This document shows, piece by piece, positions 52,253-63,031 of a DNA stretch of 64,000 bases. The DNA comes from Candidatus Sabulitectum silens (GTDB lineage: Bacteria; Fermentibacterota; Fermentibacteria; Fermentibacterales; JCC-6): positions 1-64,000 of the forward strand of contig MJAN01000006.1 in NCBI GenBank assembly GCA_001875255.1, written 5' to 3'. The notes beneath the pieces were generated by a model, which was given only the letters and a program-made list of their open reading frames with translations, made no database searches and was not told the origin of the DNA. The position numbers and the translations under genes were made by a program. Position 1 is the first letter of the stretch; each line of letters starts with the position of its first letter.

Positions 52253-53914
52253 TATCCCCGAAGTGCCGGAGGAAGCCATCGGCCTGAGAGACAAGCTCAC
52301 AGGCACCGGAATACCCGAACTGGGCACCCCTGCCCAGGAGGGCCGCAGCGTGGCCCGTGCCGCCGGTCTGCTGGGAATACTCACATTCCTCAGCAGGATA
52401 CTCGGCCTTGCCCGTGATGTGGGACAGGCTGCGGTCCTGGGCACCGGGTCTCGGCGGATGCCTTCACCATTGCCTTCATTATTCCCAACATCCTCCGGCG
52501 TCTTTTCGGAGAGGCCACAGTGGCTTCGGCCCTGGTCCCCACATACACCGAAACCCTGGTAAAGGACGGCGAGAAAAGGGCCGCGAAGCTGGCGGGAAGG
52601 GTGCTTACCTTCACAGGTTCTGCCCTTGTTGTCATAGTCCTTCTGGGAATGATTTTCGCCCCGGTGCTGGTGGACCTCTTCGCCGCGGGTTTCCGGGATG
52701 TCCCCGGAAAGGCCCAGCTCACCTCCCAGCTTCTCAGGCTGCTGTTTCCATACATCCTCTTCGTGGGCCTTGCATCGGTATGCATGGGCATACTCAACAG
52801 CCACAGGCATTTCCTCGCCCCGGCGCTTGCGCCACTACTTTTCAACATTTCTGCCCTGACCGGGCTGTTCATCATCGCGAAAATGTGGATGTCGGACATG
52901 CCCGTATGGGCATATTCCACAGGTGTCCTTGCCGGGGGGCTGCTTCAGCTCCTGATACAGATCCCCTTCATGAGGAAACGGGGAGTGAGCGTAAAACCCG
53001 ATTTCCACTGGCGGGACCCCGCCCTGAGGAGGGTCCTGAGGCTGGCGCTGCCGGCACTCGTAGGCCTTCTGGCTGCCGAGGTGAACATACTGGTGGATCA
53101 GCTGATAGCCTCCATGCTGGAGGGGGGAAGCGTTGCGGCACTGTCCTACGGTCTCAGGGTGACCCAGGTTCCCCAGGGCATTTTCGCCATCGCCCTTGCA
53201 ACGGCACTGCTGCCCACCCTGAGCCGCCAGACGGCGATGGGGAGGCTGGAGGAGGCGGGGAAGACCCTGAACTTCTCCACCGTGGTCCTCTCGGGAATAA
53301 TGATCCCGGCGTCGCTCTTCATGATAGTGATGGCGGAGCCGGTGGTAAGGGTAATGTTCTTCCGGGGAGAGTTCACGGATAACTCCCTTGCCCTCACCGC
53401 CGCCGCGCTGCGCTATTATTCCATGGGAATGGTCTTCTATGCCTCGGTGAAGATCACCGCTCCGGTATTTTACGCCCTTAAGGATACCAGGACCCCGGTA
53501 AAGATAGCCGTGGGCTGCATGGGGCTGAACATCGTTCTGAACATCCTCTTTACCCTTCTTTTCATAAAGACCGGCATTGCCCGCCCCCTGGCCGGACTGG
53601 CCCTCGCCAGCAGCATTGCCTCCCTCGCCAACCTGCTGCTGCTTCGCAGGACACTCAGGGGCAGGGCCGGCAGGTCCAGGATAACCGCCAGGTCGTGGTT
53701 AAGTCTTCTCTTCACCGGAGCAGCCGCCTCCTCCTTGCTCATTCTCCTTCGTGACACCGTAACCTCCCGGGCGGCAGGGAGCCTTTTGGAAGGCGCACTG
53801 GCCATTATCATCTCTGGCCTTCTGGTCATGGCGGTATCACTGGGAGTATTCCTCATTGCCGGTGGAAGTGAGATAAGGAATACCATTGCCGGGATAATTC
53901 GCCGTGGCCGCTGA
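52224..53914 (+). CDS. murJ: Lipid II flippase MurJ (MviN family)
   Basis: About 563 residues. The start is uncertain; GTG 52224 is the first in-frame option. SVARAAGLLGILTFLSRILG at the N-terminus, then after an indel near 52450 AFTIAFIIPNILRRLFGEAT, and later LGRMFA-like helices including AALSYGLRVTQVPQGIFAIA, ALRYYSMGMVFYASVKI and YALKDTRTPVKIAV. These are the 12-14 helices of the MOP-family flippase that moves lipid II for peptidoglycan synthesis. It overlaps uvrC by 11 bp. Confidence 0.9.
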
Positions 53915-55686
53915 ATCCCTCAGGCGCTCCATTTCCGGCGCCCCTGACCTTCCCGGTGTCTATCGCTTTCTGGATGAGAAGGGAAAGATCCTTTACATCG
54001 GTAAGGCAAGAAGTCTCATCACCCGCCTTCGGGGTCATCTCTCGAACCCCGGTGACCTCAGGCACAGGTCACTCCTTGAAAGGGCGCTGGCGGTTCAGTG
54101 GACTGTTACCCGTAACGAACTTGAAGCCCTGGTCCTTGAGGCGGAGCTGATCAGAATGCTGAAACCCCGCTGAACGTAGACCTCAGGGGCTCCAGCCGAT
54201 ACCCCTGGCTGGAGGTGACCACCGGTGAGGAATATCCCAGGCTGGTGATAACCAGAAATCCTGACAGGTCCAGGGACATTCCCAGGTTCGGCCCCTACCC
54301 CGACGCCGGGAATCTCAGGTCACTTGTCGCTTTTCTCATGGAGCTTTACCCCCTGAGAAGGTGTTCCACCGCGAACCTGAAACCCAGGAAAAGACCGTGC
54401 CTGATGGGTCAGATGGACAGATGCCCCTCGCCATGCTCCAGGGAGCAGCGGGAAGATTACATGGAAAGAACAGGAAAGATCCTTTACATACTCAGGGGGC
54501 ACTGGGAGGAGGCACGACGGGAGATACTGGAAAGGATGAAGTCAGCCTCCAGGGCCCTCGAGTACGAGAAGGCCGCCGAGCTCAGGGACCTTCTGAAGAG
54601 GCTGGATCCTTCGGATGGCCGGCGCCTGAATCACTGAGGGACAGAATACCACGGGACGTGATGGCCGTTTCGGAGAACTGGGGAATAATCATACAGGTAA
54701 GGAGCGGGAGGTTCATGGGAAGCCTCCGCCTTCCATTCAGTTCGAAGTGGAAGCTTGCAACCGAAGGGGAGCGTATAGCGGTCCTTTTGCGTTCCTACTA
54801 CTCGGAAACCGGTGACATACCCAGGCAGGTACTCCTCTCTGAGCAGCCCGAGGACCGTGAGCTGCTTGCGGAATGGCTGAGGGAGATGAAGGGCGGGCCG
54901 GTGGAGATCATGGTGCCCGAAAGGGGAGACCTGCGCTCCCTGGTGGAGGTGGCGGAAAGGGACCTCAGGAATTTCCTTTCCAAGCTGGAGTGGAAGCACC
55001 CCGCAGGCGGAAGGAAAGGCTGGAGGCTTCTCTGGAGGCCATCGCCGACATACTTTCACTCAAGGACCCGCCGGAGTGGATGGTGTGCCTCGACGCCTCA
55101 ACCATACAGGGACATGCCTCGGTGGCTGCACTGGTCAGCTTTAGAAAGGGAAGGCCGGACAAGAACGGTTACCGCCGGTTCACCATGCCCGACGAGATAT
55201 CCAGGGACGACCCGGGAATGATAGCCAGCGCGGTGTCCAGATTCGCCTCCCACCTTGAGGGCAGACCGCCGGATGTCATTTTGATAGACGGCGGAATAAC
55301 ACAGCTCAGGGCTGCCTGGGCCGCCGGTGCCGACAAAATGCCCGGCTCGAAGTTCATCGCCATAGCGAAGAGGGAGGAGACACTCCTTCTGGCTTCGGAG
55401 GAGAGAACCATAAAAATGCCGCCGGATTCTCCGCCCCTTCTGCTGCTTCGGGCCATGCGGGACGAGGCCCACAGGTTCGTGATCACCTTTCACCGGAACA
55501 GGCGGACCAGAAGCCATTTTCACTCGGCCCTTGATGACATCCCCGGGATAGGCCCCGCCCTTAAGCCTCACTGCTTGGGAAGTTCGGCAGCGTAGCCAGA
55601 ATAGCCGCAGCCCGGAAGAGGAGATAGCCGGGGTACCGGGAATAGGCAGGAAGAAGGCCGCCCTGATAAAGAGATCCCTGGAATGA
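53904..55686 (+). CDS. uvrC: Excinuclease ABC subunit C
   Basis: About 594 residues, normal length, in five frame pieces. GTG start overlaps murJ. The GIY-YIG domain begins LPGVYRFLDEKGKILYIGKA. RCSTANLKPRKRPCLMGQMDRC is the Cys-rich region, followed by the UVR motif (ASRALEYEKAAELRDLLKRL). After shifts the RNase H-like endonuclease reads VCLDASTIQGHASVAALV, ILIDGGITQLRAA and REETLLLA, and ends in helix-hairpin-helix repeats (DDIPGIGPAL, then AGVPGIGRKKAALI). With UvrAB it makes the incisions of nucleotide excision repair. Overlaps the next gene by ATGA. Confidence 0.92.
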
Positions 55687-56575
55687 TCCAGCTCCTGGGA
55701 CTGTTCCTCACCATGCTCACGCCCTTAACCGGTCCGGTGGCCGGGGGAGCGGCCCTGGAGTTCCGCATGATTCAGGGCTCGTTCCCGCCCCGGGTGGAAG
55801 ATTGTGCCGGGAATACCTTTAAGAAGGACAGGCACCTTCTCCGAACTGACATATCACACCGGCGGCAGGGGCTCCTTCCGGGTACTCTCATCTGGTCCCA
55901 CCGCCGGAATCCACCCCTCGATCGGCTCCCTTGTCGGCGGGGGAGGATACGCCGGCTGGCTAAGCGCAGCCGACGCCACGGTATCCCTTTGCGATCACGG
56001 TAATTACTCCCTGGCTTCCACATACCGGGGATTCACCCTGGATTACAGGGAGAACTCCGGTTTTTTCGGTGGCTACAGTTCAGAGCGGTTCCAGGCAGCC
56101 GGAGGACCGGAGGCCTTCGTGGCGGGTATCTCACCGGCCATAGGCGAGGGATTCAGCCTCGGTCCTGCCTGGTGCGAAGGACCGCCATGGGGGCTCTGCC
56201 TGGCTCCGGGGATCCTTTTCCCGGGGCGCGCTTCTGGTGGAGACCGGCGGGGCGGTGGAGGAGGACAGAGCACTGCCCAGGGCACGGGCCACGCTGGCCT
56301 CCGGTGGTCTGATGGCATCCGCCGGGTATGACCGGGGTAAGCTGTTCGGCCAGGCCGGTCTTTCGCCGGAGTTCCTTGTCCAATGGCCCCGCTGGGGAGT
56401 TTCCTGCCTCTTCGAACCCCGGGACGACGTGCTCCTCTTCATGTCCCATGCCACCGGAGGAAGGTTCAGCGCAGAGTTTCAGATCGCCTTCCATGGTATC
56501 TCCGGGGGGTTTACCTTCACGAGGATGACCGGAGGAAGGATGGCCGGCGGCTTCACCGGGGGAATTTTCCTCTGA
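55683..56575 (+). CDS. Hypothetical secreted or outer-membrane protein
   Basis: About 297 residues with two or three indels. The start ATG 55683 overlaps the uvrC stop and gives a short signal peptide (MIQLLGLFLTMLTPLTGPVAGGAA). The rest is Gly-rich with alternating strands (GFSLGPAWCEGPPWGLCLAPG, LFMSHATGGRFSAEFQIAFH), which could be an outer-membrane beta-barrel. Unrecognised. Confidence 0.5.
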
Positions 56576-56646
56576 GAAGGGCTCTGCAGGGCCATGTGTT
56601 CCACCCTTTCGCAAATTGTATATTCGGTGCGTTAACAGATTTTCGT

Positions 56647-56733
56647 GCCGGAATGGTGGAATGGCAGACACAGCGGACTTAAAATCCGCTGCCCCACAAG
56701 GGCGTGAGGGTTCGAATCCCTCTTCCGGCACCA
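56647..56733 (+). tRNA. tRNA-Leu (anticodon TAA)
   Basis: Acceptor stem GCCGGAA pairs with TTCCGGC, followed by A and an encoded CCA. The anticodon loop CTTAAAA gives TAA. A long variable arm (class II) follows the anticodon stem, and TTCGAAT is the T-loop. Reads UUA, and UUG by wobble. CCA encoding supports an intact gene. Confidence 0.95.
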
Positions 56734-56761
56734 GAATCGGCAACGCCGATTCTGGTGCCGG
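56725..56761. repeat. 17 bp perfect palindrome including the tRNA-Leu 3' end
   Basis: CCGGCACCAGAATCGGC and its exact complement are separated by AAC. The left arm is the last bases of the tRNA, including CCA. It could be a terminator or processing stem, or a scar of something that copied the tRNA end. Confidence 0.7.
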
Positions 56762-56896
56762 GGTGGTGCTGCCGCTCCACTACCGGCGCAGGGTATGCAC
56801 AGCATTTTCTGGTGCCGGGGGCTTAGTGGCCCACTACCGGCGCAGGGTATGCACAGCATTTTCTGGTGCCGGGGGCTTAGTGGCCCACTACCGGCG
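56750..56896 (+). repeat. Three tandem ~54 bp repeats downstream of tRNA-Leu
   Basis: The unit at 56807-56860 is 54 bp. The next copy starts at 56861 and matches to about 56896. An upstream copy at 56750 is divergent in the middle. Each starts TTCTGGTGCCGGGG, the inverted end of the tRNA, and has a small inner palindrome (TAGTGGCCCACTA). It looks like a REP-type element, or slippage between tRNA and mutL. Confidence 0.75.
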
Positions 56897-56926
56897 TCAG
56901 GGAAATTAAAGCGATCAGGGGGGGAA

Positions 56927-58611
56927 ATGGCTGAGATAAGGAAGCTTCCGGATCATCTGGTGAACCTGATAGCCGCCGGGGAGGTGGTTGAACGACCGGC
57001 CTCGGTGGTCAAGGAGCTCCTTGAGAACTCCCTGGACGCCGGTTCCGGGAGCATAGAGATAGAACTGGAGGCCGGTGGCAGGAAACTGATAGCCCTCAGG
57101 GACGACGGCTGCGGTATGAACCGCCACAACCTGCTCCTTGCCGTTGAGCGCCATGCCACCAGCAAGATTTCTTCCCCCTCGGACCTGAACGACATAAGGA
57201 CACTGGGTTTCCGGGGTGAAGCCCTCCCGAGCATCGCCAGCGTTTCCCGTATGACCATACTGACCGGTACCGGGGAAGAGGCCTGGCGGATGATAATGAC
57301 CGGGGGTACCATCGACACACTGGAACCGGCTGCCCGGACCCGGGGAACCACCATTACCGTTGAGAACATATTCTTCAATCAGCCTGCCAGGAGGAAATTT
57401 CTCCGTACCGAGGCAACTGAGCTTTCCTGGATAGAGAGGATCGTTACGGGCTCATCCCTTTCAGCCCTGGCTGCTCCATTCGCCTTTCACATTCAGGCAG
57501 GGTGCTGTTCTCCCTGGGCCCTGTGGATTCCCCGGCGGAAAGGCTGAGAGACAGGTATGGACTGTCCTCCGGAGACCGCTGTGTGGAATCCTCCGGTGGT
57601 TCAGGGGCGCAACTGTGGAACTGACCGTTTTCCCGACAAAAGGTGGAGTACCCGGGGACACCAGTACATCCTGGTGAACGGCAGACCGGTGAGTGCCCCG
57701 ACGGCATACCACCCCCTGAAGGAGGCATTTTCAGGGCCGGCGGGGGACCCGCTGCTCCTGTGCGCCATCACGCTGGATCCTTCCCAGGTTGATGTGAACG
57801 CCCATCCGGCAAAGCGGGAGGTCCGGTTCAGGAAGCCCTCCATGGTCCAGGGGGCGGTGAGATCGGCGGTGCTGGGCATCGCCGGGCACAGAAGGGAAAC
57901 AACCGTGGCTTCCCCGGCGGGGCATTTGTCCTTTTCCAGCGGTTATTCCACCGGGGGCTCCAGGGGTTCACGGCCAGGGGAACAGGCGTTCCAGACCGCC
58001 ATGGAGTTTGAAAGACCCTCCAATGATCCTGTCAGGGGGCCCGATAACAAGGTTCCCGGCTGGGAAGACCCGGCGGAGATCATGCTCCTGTCAAACTCCT
58101 ACCTTGTCACCCGGACCGCCACGGGACTCCTGATAGTGGACCAGCACGCCGCCCATGAGAGAATTCTCTACGAGAGGATACTGGCATCGGTGAGGGGCGC
58201 CATGTCCGCCGGACAGCAGCGGATGCTGCTGCCGGAGGAAATATGCGTGGACAGCGGCCAGGTAGCCGTTCTTGACCTCTATGGACCCCTGATAAGACAG
58301 GCTGGCTACGACTACAGGATAGAGGGGGACACACTGCAGCTGCTCAGCGTTCCCGTGGGGATAAGGAGGGGAACCGAAGCCCTGAAGGAGGTTCTGGAGG
58401 CCCTTTCCACCGGTTCCGGTGCCTCTGTGGCCGAGGCGGAGAGGATAGCCGCCGCCAGCGCCTGCAAGGGGCCATCAAGTTCGGGGACAAGATCACCGAC
58501 ACCGAGGCCAGGAACCTTTTCCATACCCTGTTCACAATGGAAGACCCATTCCACTGTCCCCACGGCAGACCCACGATGATAGAAATGCCCTTCAGTGAAC
58601 TGGAGGCCCGT
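56927..58611 (+). CDS. mutL: DNA mismatch repair protein MutL
   Basis: About 561 residues, with 3-4 indels. The N-terminal GHKL ATPase has LIAAGEVVERPASVVKEL, ALRDDGCGM and LGFRGEALPSIASV. The transducer part includes QYILVNGRPVSAPTAY and VDVNAHPAKREVRF, and the C-terminus has LLIVDQHAAHERILYER and FTMEDPFHCPHGRPTMI. The last frame has no stop before miaA, so the end at 58611 is a choice; either a fusion or an indel hides the stop. Strong AGGGGGGG before the ATG. Confidence 0.9.
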
Positions 58612-59523
58612 TTGGAAGGTAGGATCCCCGTTATAGCAGGGTGCACCGCCTCGGGAAAATCATCCGTCGCCATGGAGATCGCCTCGGCAATCCCCGGAGT
58701 GGAGATCGTCAGCGCCGACAGCAGGCAGTTCTACAGGGGAATGGACATCGGCACCGCCAAACCCCTGCCCGGGGAACTGGAAAGGGTGCCCCATCATATG
58801 GTGAACATCGCCGATCCCGATGTGCTTCTCTCCGCAGGATGGTATGCCCGGAGGGCAATGGAGGTTATCGAGGATATCCTGAGAAGGGGTGGAATTCCTC
58901 TTGTGGTGGGCGGTTCTGCCCTTTACATCATGTCCCTTGCCGGCCTGCTCGATGACCTTCCGTCCCGGAACGACGGTATAAGGAACGCCCTGGGCACCCT
59001 CGAGGACCGGTTGCCGGGGGCCCTCCACAGGCTTCTGACCCTTGTGGACCGGGCAGAGGCTGAAACCCTGGGCCGTTTCGACCGGGTCAGGCTGCTCAGA
59101 TCCCTTGAGATAGCCATTTTGAGCGGTGAAAGACCTTCAGCACTGAAGGGGGGCGGCAATCCCGACGGAAGGTTCAGGTTCGCCCTGCTGGAAACCGAAG
59201 GCGAAATTCTGAAGGAAAGGATACGTCGCCGAACCGCCGAAATGATGGAGAATGGACTGGTGGAGGAGGTGAAGGGTCTTCTGGATGCCGGTTATGAACG
59301 TGAACCTGTCCTCGGCTCCACCATCGGCTACGCTGAAGTGCTGGATCATCTTCAGGAAGGCTCTAGCCTGGAGGAGACCCGGGAGGCAATATCGACTAAC
59401 ACATGGAGATACGCCAGAAGGCAGCGGAACATGTTCAGAAGGCTTCCCGGAGCTGTCAGGGTCCCCAGGGACACGGAGAGAATAACAGAGGTTCTGTTCA
59501 AGGAGAGGATTTCCCATGGATAG
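58612..59523 (+). CDS. miaA: tRNA dimethylallyltransferase
   Basis: About 303 residues. P-loop VIAGCTASGKSSVAME, then VSADSRQFYRGMDIGTAKP, HHMVNIADPD and GIPLVVGGSALYIMSL; the C-terminus is TWRYARRQRNMFRR. It adds the dimethylallyl group to A37 of tRNAs reading U-starting codons, which includes the adjacent tRNA-Leu. TTG 58612 after GGAGG is one start; ATG 58576 or 58585 are others. In the same frame as MutL. Confidence 0.9.
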   Translation: MEGRIPVIAGCTASGKSSVAMEIASAIPGVEIVSADSRQFYRGMDIGTAKPLPGELERVPHHMVNIADPDVLLSAGWYARRAMEVIEDILRRGGIPLVVGGSALYIMSLAGLLDDLPSRNDGIRNALGTLEDRLPGALHRLLTLVDRAEAETLGRFDRVRLLRSLEIAILSGERPSALKGGGNPDGRFRFALLETEGEILKERIRRRTAEMMENGLVEEVKGLLDAGYEREPVLGSTIGYAEVLDHLQEGSSLEETREAISTNTWRYARRQRNMFRRLPGAVRVPRDTERITEVLFKERISHG

Positions 59524-60016
59524 AGATACTGAAATAATGGCCGACCACCTTCCCCTGGAGGAGGTCCTGATCTCGGAGATCGATGGAATGGACGCTCCTG
59601 AGAACTGGTCCAGGTCCGACGAAGACAAAACTCCTGAACTGCCACCGGTGCTCATAGAGGAGGACAGGGGCTACTCCCTGGTTGGCAACCACAGAACGGT
59701 CTGGCATCTGAAGGACAGCGGCAGGTCCCTGGTGAAAGCCCTTGTGGTAAGGTCCTCGGTCCATGTCCGCCCTGCCCATGCCCTGATCAGCAACTGCACC
59801 GAGGAAGCACTTCTCTTCGAGGCGCTGCTTCGCAGGAGATAGTAGACAACCGGAGTCGCCTGGCGGATATGCTGGGTACTCCAGGGCAAGGATAACACAG
59901 CTCCTTAACCTGCTCAAGCTTCCCCCTGAGATAAGGCGGAAGGTCCTTATCACCGACGACATAAGCGAATTCAGCTCAGGCAGCTTCTGAAGGTGCTTGA
60001 CGACGAACCAAACTGA
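59516..60016 (+). CDS. ParB-like nuclease/partition-domain protein
   Basis: About 165 residues over indels near 59835, 59878 and 59972. The N-terminus has VLIEEDRGYSLVGNHRTVWH, comparable with the ParB/Srx-type motif (G-NHR). The next part reads EIVDNRSRLADMLG, then a helix-turn-helix (ITQLLNLLKLPPEIRRKVL). It lacks the ParA partner nearby, so it may be a DNA-binding regulator. It overlaps miaA by 8 bp and may continue into the acidic sequence after 60016. Confidence 0.65.
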
Positions 60017-60684
60017 TGCACGGGTTCCGGAGCCTCCTGGAGAAAAGCTCTCCGGCCGGCAGATGGCCCTCTTCGCAAACACCGACCATCCACCGGGAGA
60101 GTTCACCGGCGGAGAAGAGCCAAAGGATGATGAACCGGTGGAAGAGGTTGCCGAAGATTCCATGACTGAACTTGAGGATGTTTTTGCCCACACCGAAGAG
60201 ATCCCGGAAAAGGCCATGGAGACTGAGCCGGCCCAGGAAAAGCGAAAGAAGCCTGAGCCCCTCCGGTGGAGGAAAGGCCTGATATGGCCGGCATACTGAG
60301 GGAGATCGGAAGCCTTCGGGATAGCGGCTGGCGGGCCAGGGCGGCGGTCTATCTGCTGCCCCGATCCAGATGGAGTTCCTCGAGGGTGTTTCCTGTCTTC
60401 GCACAGGCCTGTACGCCAGGGCCATGGATATACTCACCGATGTTGTTTCCGAGGACTCATCCCACCACGAGGCATGGTTTTACCTTGGCCGGTGCTCCAA
60501 TCTAACCGGCTCGCTGCAGGAGGCGGAGGAGTACCTGCGCAACGCCGTTTCCAGGCAGCCGGAAAACCCGGACTACATAGTTGAACTCGCCATAGTACTT
60601 GAGAAACTCAAGCGGCATACTGAAGCCGAGGCTTTCTACAGAAAGTCCGCGGGCATCCGCAAGAAACTGGCAATGGGTAAATGA
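60016..60684 (+). CDS. Acidic linker and TPR protein
   Basis: About 220 residues in two or three frames. The first ~95 residues are acidic and low complexity (PVEEVAEDSMTELEDVFAHT, then EEIPEKAMETEPAQEK). After indels near 60265 and 60365 come two to three TPRs (LYARAMDILTDVVSEDSSHH, EAWFYLGRC, YIVELAIVLEKLKRHTEAE). The start is uncertain, and the acidic part might belong to the ParB-like protein. Overlaps the next gene by ATGA. Confidence 0.5.
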
Positions 60685-62262
60685 GGAGTACCTGCAGGAT
60701 AATCTTTCTGCTGCTGATTGCGGGCTGCGCTAAGATAGTTGCACCCACCGGCGGCCCCGAGGACCGGGAGCCCCCTGTTATTGAGGTGGTTGACCCGGAG
60801 CCCGGCTATACCCGCAACATTCCCTCCAGGGTCTTGATAGAGTATTCGGAAAGACTCAGGGAGGACGAGGGTGTTGTTCAGGTATATCCAGGCCCGGGTG
60901 ATATAACCTTCACCGGTCGGGGAATAACCGTTTCTTCCGGTGATACCGGGGATGTACTCACCATAACCGTATCCGGGGAGCTGCAGGACATCCGGGGCAA
61001 CAGGACGGACGAACCGGTAACCCTGGTATGGAACTCCATGCCTGAATCCGCATTCGCCGGGGTGAGGGGACTGGTTTCCAGGACCGGTGGCGGAAGCGTT
61101 ACCGAAACAACCAGATGCGATCTTTATCTGATGCCGGACACTGCTTCCGCCCTTCTCACCGGATTTCCCGACTCCACCGGAGTTGTGAACGCAGGATGGC
61201 TTCCCCCGGGCGAATACATCCTTCAGTGCTATGAAGACAACGACAGAAGCCGGTCGTGGAACCCGGAAAGGGAACCGGGGGTCAGGGAAAGGGCCCTCCT
61301 CGAGGCTGGAGAGATACTGGAGATCCCACTCAGCATGTCCATTACCGACAGCATCGGTCCCCTGGTCTCCGGTGTGGAACCCCTGGACGGATGGCATCTG
61401 GAGATACAGTGGAACGAGCAGGTTTCCGCACCAGATGCGGCCTCGGAACACGTTACCGTTACCGATCCCGACGGCGGATCCGTTGAGGTGCTGGGGCTGA
61501 GCGCCTCCGCAGGCAGATCCTCCACGGGAAGGCTCACGGTCTACACCGAAGAAATGCGGGATACACTGTACACCATTCGATCCGGGGATAATGGACCTCG
61601 CCGGGAATCCCTCCCTTCCCGATACCCTGGAGTTCTGGGGAATCGATTCCCTTCCTGAGCAGGTTCTCATGGTCCAGTCCGCCTATCCTGAGGACGGCGG
61701 GATCGACGTCCCCCCGGGCGGTCCCTTCATGATCTCCTTCACTGACTATGTGGACCTCGACGCCATCGACTCCCTTTACTCCGTTGTGAGGGTGGCGGAC
61801 AGCGTGTCCGTTCCGGGTATCCTTTCCAGGACATCACCGGTGGCCTTCTCCTTTACCCCGGAGATGGAACTCCTGGGGGAGAGGCAATACAGAATAGATC
61901 TTGACTCCGGTCTGGTTTCCCTGCAGGGAGATACCCTTGCAGGAAGAAGCTGGACCTTCAGGCCGGCATGGAGCGACATGCCCGGCTCCATATCCGGATC
62001 AATAAGCGGAATATCCGCAGGACCCGTCACACTGATCGCCGCCTCCGCAGGTGGTGGTGACATCAGCTATAGCGGGGAGTTCTCCCCGGGAGAATATCTA
62101 CTGGAGAACATCCCCGGGGGCAGGTATACGGTTTCATGCTTCCTGGACAGGAACGGAAACTCCAGATGGGATCCCGGGGAGCCATACGGAGCATGGCCCG
62201 GGGTGGTGGAGGTCCTCCCGGGAATGGATGCCCCGAAAACGGACATTCAGGTGGTTCCATGA
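60681..62262 (+). CDS. Ig-like domain lipoprotein
   Basis: About 527 residues with one indel near 61590. Lipoprotein signal with lipobox IAGC, then KIVAPTGGPEDREPPVI, which matches the start of the Ig-like lipoproteins of Bacteroidetes relatives (TPTGGPxDxxPP). Ig-like domains follow (FAGVRGLVSRTGG, IEYSERLREDEGVV), and late GEYLLENIPGGRYTVSCFLD. Surface-exposed, with a stabilising or binding role. The next gene overlaps its stop. Confidence 0.75.
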
Positions 62263-63031
62263 ACACCTTCGACCCCCGGACATCCTTCAGGGCTGATACC
62301 TGCACCGGATGCGGAATATGCTCCTCGGTCTGTCCGGTTTCCGCGGTGGTCACCGATAAGGGTGGGAGGGTGGTCTCCTTCCTGGACATCTGTATCCGAT
62401 GCGGTCACTGCGGGGCTTACTGTCCCAGTGACTGTTTTGGTCTGCCGCCTGTGACCGGGGCGGAAAACTCCTCACTGGAAGGCAAGATAGATGCTCTATT
62501 CAGGAACAGGAGATCCCTTCGAAGCTACAGGGAAGAACCACTGGATGAAGCAACCCTGGCCTCCATACTGGAACCGGTGGGCTTCTCTCCAACGGGGCAC
62601 AACGATCAGGGGCTGAGGGTCAGGGTGATAAGTGGCAGGAAGGCCGTGGAGGACCGTCTGGTAAGACCCCTCGTCAGACTGTTGAAGATAGCCGACTGCC
62701 TGGGAATGGTAACCCTTCTGGCAGGTCCGGCCCGGCCCATGGTGAAAAGGCTGAAAAGGGGGAGGACCTGATCACCTGGGGAGCCCCCTGCGTCCTTCTC
62801 TTCTCCGCCCGATCGGAACGTAACCGGGGCACCGATGCGGTGATCGCCGCTTCCATGGTTTCGATCAAGGCCGAGGCTGCCGGTATTGGTATCCTCTGGA
62901 ACGGCGTTGTGAGGATACTCGCGCCGCTGCTTGGCCTTGGGAGATGCTCAGCCGCTCTGTGCGCGGGACATCCCCGGCTCAGGAAGTATCAGAGGGTTCC
63001 GGAAAGGGACTGGAAGAGGACAGACCTGTGA
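62259..63031 (+). CDS. Ferredoxin-nitroreductase fusion
   Basis: About 257 residues with one indel near 62763. Two 4Fe-4S motifs: CTGCGICSSVCPVSAV and CIRCGHCGAYCPSDCFG. Then a nitroreductase fold: FRNRRSLRSYREEPLDEATL, FSPTGHNDQGLRV. The last part reads GAPCVLLFSAR and ASMVSIKAEAAGIG. Such fusions in anaerobes use ferredoxin-type clusters to feed FMN. Substrate unknown. Confidence 0.82.

Noticed and set aside
56632-56859. Minus-strand ORF with repeated MLCIPCAGSG
   Set aside because: It is a shadow of the tandem repeats and the tRNA.
56750-56896. CRISPR-like array
   Set aside because: The 54 bp units are directly tandem with no unique spacers and no cas genes are nearby.
56647-56900. tRNA-anchored genomic island
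   Set aside because: Flanks are housekeeping genes (uvrC, mutL, miaA); no integrase is present.
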